Origin: Moduliflexus sp964602655
Lineage (GTDB): Bacteria; Moduliflexota; Moduliflexia; Moduliflexales; Moduliflexaceae
Direction: 5' to 3'
DNA: 7,022 nt
NCBI GenBank assembly: GCA_964602655.1
Contig: CAZRSF010000128.1
Span: 1-7,022 of the forward strand
In this document: positions 5,551 through 7,022 of the stretch, one piece after another
How the letters are laid out: the number at the start of each line of letters is the position of its first letter
Position numbering within the stretch: position 1 is the stretch's first letter
The notes under the pieces: model-generated
What the model was told of the DNA's origin: nothing
Databases searched by the model: none
What the model saw: only the letters and a program-made list of their open reading frames with translations
Made by a program: the position numbers and the translations under genes

Positions 5551-6753
5551 ATGCAATCTACACCTTCTCTCTCGTCGCCGTCACTGGCGATGTCGCTTGT
5601 TGTGCGCCGCCTGATTACATTCGGCGCATTTTTTGCGTTTTTTCTGTTCGGGTTTATTGATAATTTGAAAGGGCTGACTATTCCGCCGCTGCTGGAAGAA
5701 CTGAAGTTCACCTATTCGCAAGGCGGAACCATCTTATTCGGCGCGTATATCGGCTTTCTTATCGCCACGCTTCTGACCGGGCCGCTTTCGGATATTGCCG
5801 GGAAAAAGGCGATTATTCTGATTTTCTGCGCGTTCGTGACTATCGGTATTGTCGGCTATAGTTCGTTCAGCGCGTATGGCTTGCTGATTGCCGCCATGAC
5901 GATTCTCGGCTTCGGCCTCGGTTGCATCGAAGTCGGAGGCAATCTGATTATTGTTGATATCTACCATGAAGCCAAAGGGAAATATCTGATTTTATTAGGG
6001 TTTTTTCATGGATTAGGCTCAATGGTCGCGCCGCTCTATTCCGGTCAAATTCTGGAAGCCGGATTGTCCTGGCGGCAGGTGTATCAATACAGCCTTCCGC
6101 CGGTGGTTGTATTGTTTATTTTGTTCCTGTTTACCGCCTATCCGCGTCAGAAGGCTGCCGGAGAATCGTCGTTCGACTTTCATGTGATCAGAAAATCAGC
6201 GTTGACGCTTGACATGCTGCTGTTTTATGCCGCTATCGGGCTGTATGTCGCCGCTGAAATTGGCATCGCGTCATGGTCGGGCGAATTTTTGCAAAAAACG
6301 AAAGCGATGTCGGTCGGCCAGAGTTCGCGCTATCTCGCTATTTATTTCGGCATGATTACGGCTGGTCGTTTTATCGGAAGTTTTTTGGTGGATCGAGTCG
6401 GCTACATGAACAGTTTGTTTTTCGCCTCTGCCGCATCGGTGCTGTGTGTTGCCATCGGCATTCTTGGTCCGCCCCAGGCCGTCATTTTTATTCCGTTGAC
6501 CGGCTTTTTCTTTTCCATCATTTTCCCGACGATTGTGGCCGCCGTGTCGGATTTGCATAAAGAAAACGTGGGGACGCTGATGGGCGTGCTGTTTGCGTTC
6601 GCCGGAGCGGGCGGCGCGCTTGGCCCCTGGATGATCGGCCTCTGCAACGATTGGTTCGGTCTGCAAGCCGGCTTCAGCATGATTGTCGCGTTTTGCGTGC
6701 TGATGACCATCACGTTTTTGGCGTTGCTGCGCCTCTACAAGGTGAAACACTAA
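5551..6753 (+). CDS. MFS permease, FucP/GlcP-like (FHS) sugar transporter
   Basis: This 400-residue, very hydrophobic protein has the length and pattern of a 12-span major facilitator. It should carry a sugar across the inner membrane, probably with a cation. The N-terminal half has the loop 2-3 motif GPLSDIAGKK (77-86) and EVGGN with a following D (127-136), a position used for substrate or proton coupling in FucP-type carriers. The C-terminal half has a weaker second motif (AGRFIGSFLVDRVG, 271-284), FSIIFPTI (321-328) and GAGGALGPWMIG (352-363), as in FHS transporters. The substrate cannot be read; the glucosidase nearby and the LacI-type operators upstream suggest a glucoside or hexose. 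The start is uncertain: ATG 5551 has no clear Shine-Dalgarno site, and ATG 5590 (residue 14) lies closer to the first membrane span but is no better. The following gene starts 2 nt after the stop. Confidence 0.88.
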   Translation: MQSTPSLSSPSLAMSLVVRRLITFGAFFAFFLFGFIDNLKGLTIPPLLEELKFTYSQGGTILFGAYIGFLIATLLTGPLSDIAGKKAIILIFCAFVTIGIVGYSSFSAYGLLIAAMTILGFGLGCIEVGGNLIIVDIYHEAKGKYLILLGFFHGLGSMVAPLYSGQILEAGLSWRQVYQYSLPPVVVLFILFLFTAYPRQKAAGESSFDFHVIRKSALTLDMLLFYAAIGLYVAAEIGIASWSGEFLQKTKAMSVGQSSRYLAIYFGMITAGRFIGSFLVDRVGYMNSLFFASAASVLCVAIGILGPPQAVIFIPLTGFFFSIIFPTIVAAVSDLHKENVGTLMGVLFAFAGAGGALGPWMIGLCNDWFGLQAGFSMIVAFCVLMTITFLALLRLYKVKH

Positions 6754-6755
6754 AG

Positions 6756-7022
6756 ATGAGTGACATGATATTGGAATTCCTGACTGAAAAGACCGCTGCG
6801 GTTACGCAGGGCGTGGACAGCAATGCCGGGGCGATGGCATTCGAGCATTTCGTTCTCGTGGTTGATACCACCATGAAACCGCAGACCGCGCGGTATTTCC
6901 GGCAATCGGTCGAGGCGCATTTTCGCCTGCCGGTCAAGTTTCTGCTCATCACGCACAATCATACGGATCATGCGTTCGGGGCGGTGGCGTTTGCCGATAC
7001 CTGCATTCTGGGTTCGAACGCA
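6756..7022 (+). CDS. Metallo-beta-lactamase-fold hydrolase, N-terminal part
   Basis: The frame opens at ATG 6756, 2 nt after the permease stop, and runs 89 codons to the window edge. The order of elements is that of the metallo-beta-lactamase superfamily. A first strand pair includes FVLVVDTTM (about 32-40). After a helix comes KFLLITHNHTDHAFG with the metal-binding signature H67, H69, D71 and H72. The later metal ligands lie beyond the edge. Superfamily members hydrolyse lactams, thioesters, lactones or phosphoesters, and the substrate here is unknown. There is no signal peptide, so it is probably cytoplasmic. The tight spacing implies co-transcription and translational coupling with the permease, so a role on the imported compound or a by-product is possible but not shown. 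Confidence 0.85.
   Translation, partial: MSDMILEFLTEKTAAVTQGVDSNAGAMAFEHFVLVVDTTMKPQTARYFRQSVEAHFRLPVKFLLITHNHTDHAFGAVAFADTCILGSNA

Noticed and set aside
5430..5660. Frame from 5430, or from ATG 5484, overlapping the permease start
   Set aside because: It overlaps the permease by about 110 nt, has no recognisable features or ribosome site, and reads through the hairpin.
1..7022. CRISPR array, tRNA, rRNA or complete transposase gene
   Set aside because: I saw no regularly spaced direct repeats, no tRNA-like cloverleaf with TTCGA-type arm in context, no rRNA motifs, and no DDE or tyrosine transposase sequence.

Overview
The window is bacterial DNA from a draft, scaffolded assembly: a run of exactly 10 Ns sits at 5015-5024. 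The main genes are G+C-rich and carry Shine-Dalgarno-type sites. The intergenic DNA is crowded with palindromic repeats, and there are decayed RHS (YD-repeat) fragments. This fits a repeat-rich environmental bacterium. Chloroflexota-like or Modulibacteria-like lineages come to mind, but that is a weak impression and I cannot fix the phylum from the sequence.

Layout. (1) 1-468, minus strand: N-terminal 156 residues of a UPF0182/COG1615 integral membrane protein, running off the left edge. (2) 469-1078: about 610 bases without a convincing gene, holding at least four kinds of inverted repeat, including a long palindromic element (966-1075) with a diverged half-copy at 668-723. The right end of the palindrome supplies the apparent Shine-Dalgarno site of the next gene. 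(3) 1079-3259, plus: an intact 726-residue GH31 alpha-glucosidase with all expected catalytic motifs. (4) 3260-5114: a mosaic of RHS debris and A+T-rich small genes. In order it holds an RHS core fragment, a small exported protein of unknown function, an RHS repeat fragment, a 78-bp MITE-like element with terminal inverted repeats, and a second exported beta-sandwich-like protein broken by the assembly gap. (5) 5115-5550: a non-coding control region with another inverted-repeat element, a promoter with a LacI-type palindromic operator between -35 and -10, a second copy of that operator 89 bp downstream, and a perfect 10-bp hairpin. (6) 5551-6753, plus: an MFS permease of the FucP/GlcP-like (FHS) group. 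(7) 6756-7022, plus: the start of a metallo-beta-lactamase-fold hydrolase, 2 nt after the permease stop and cut by the right edge.

How it fits together. The GH31 enzyme, the sugar-type permease and the LacI-type operators suggest uptake and cleavage of alpha-glucosides. The operators lie only in front of the permease; I saw none before the glucosidase. The permease and hydrolase look co-transcribed. The RHS block between the two sugar genes looks like a hot spot where successive RHS cassettes were inserted and eroded, leaving behind small, compositionally foreign genes for exported proteins.

The most rewarding points are the tyrosine at a known GH31 specificity position, the RHS cassette debris with its exported proteins, the operator pair, and the three unrelated inverted-repeat elements. 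I do not see a complete new multi-gene system in this window.
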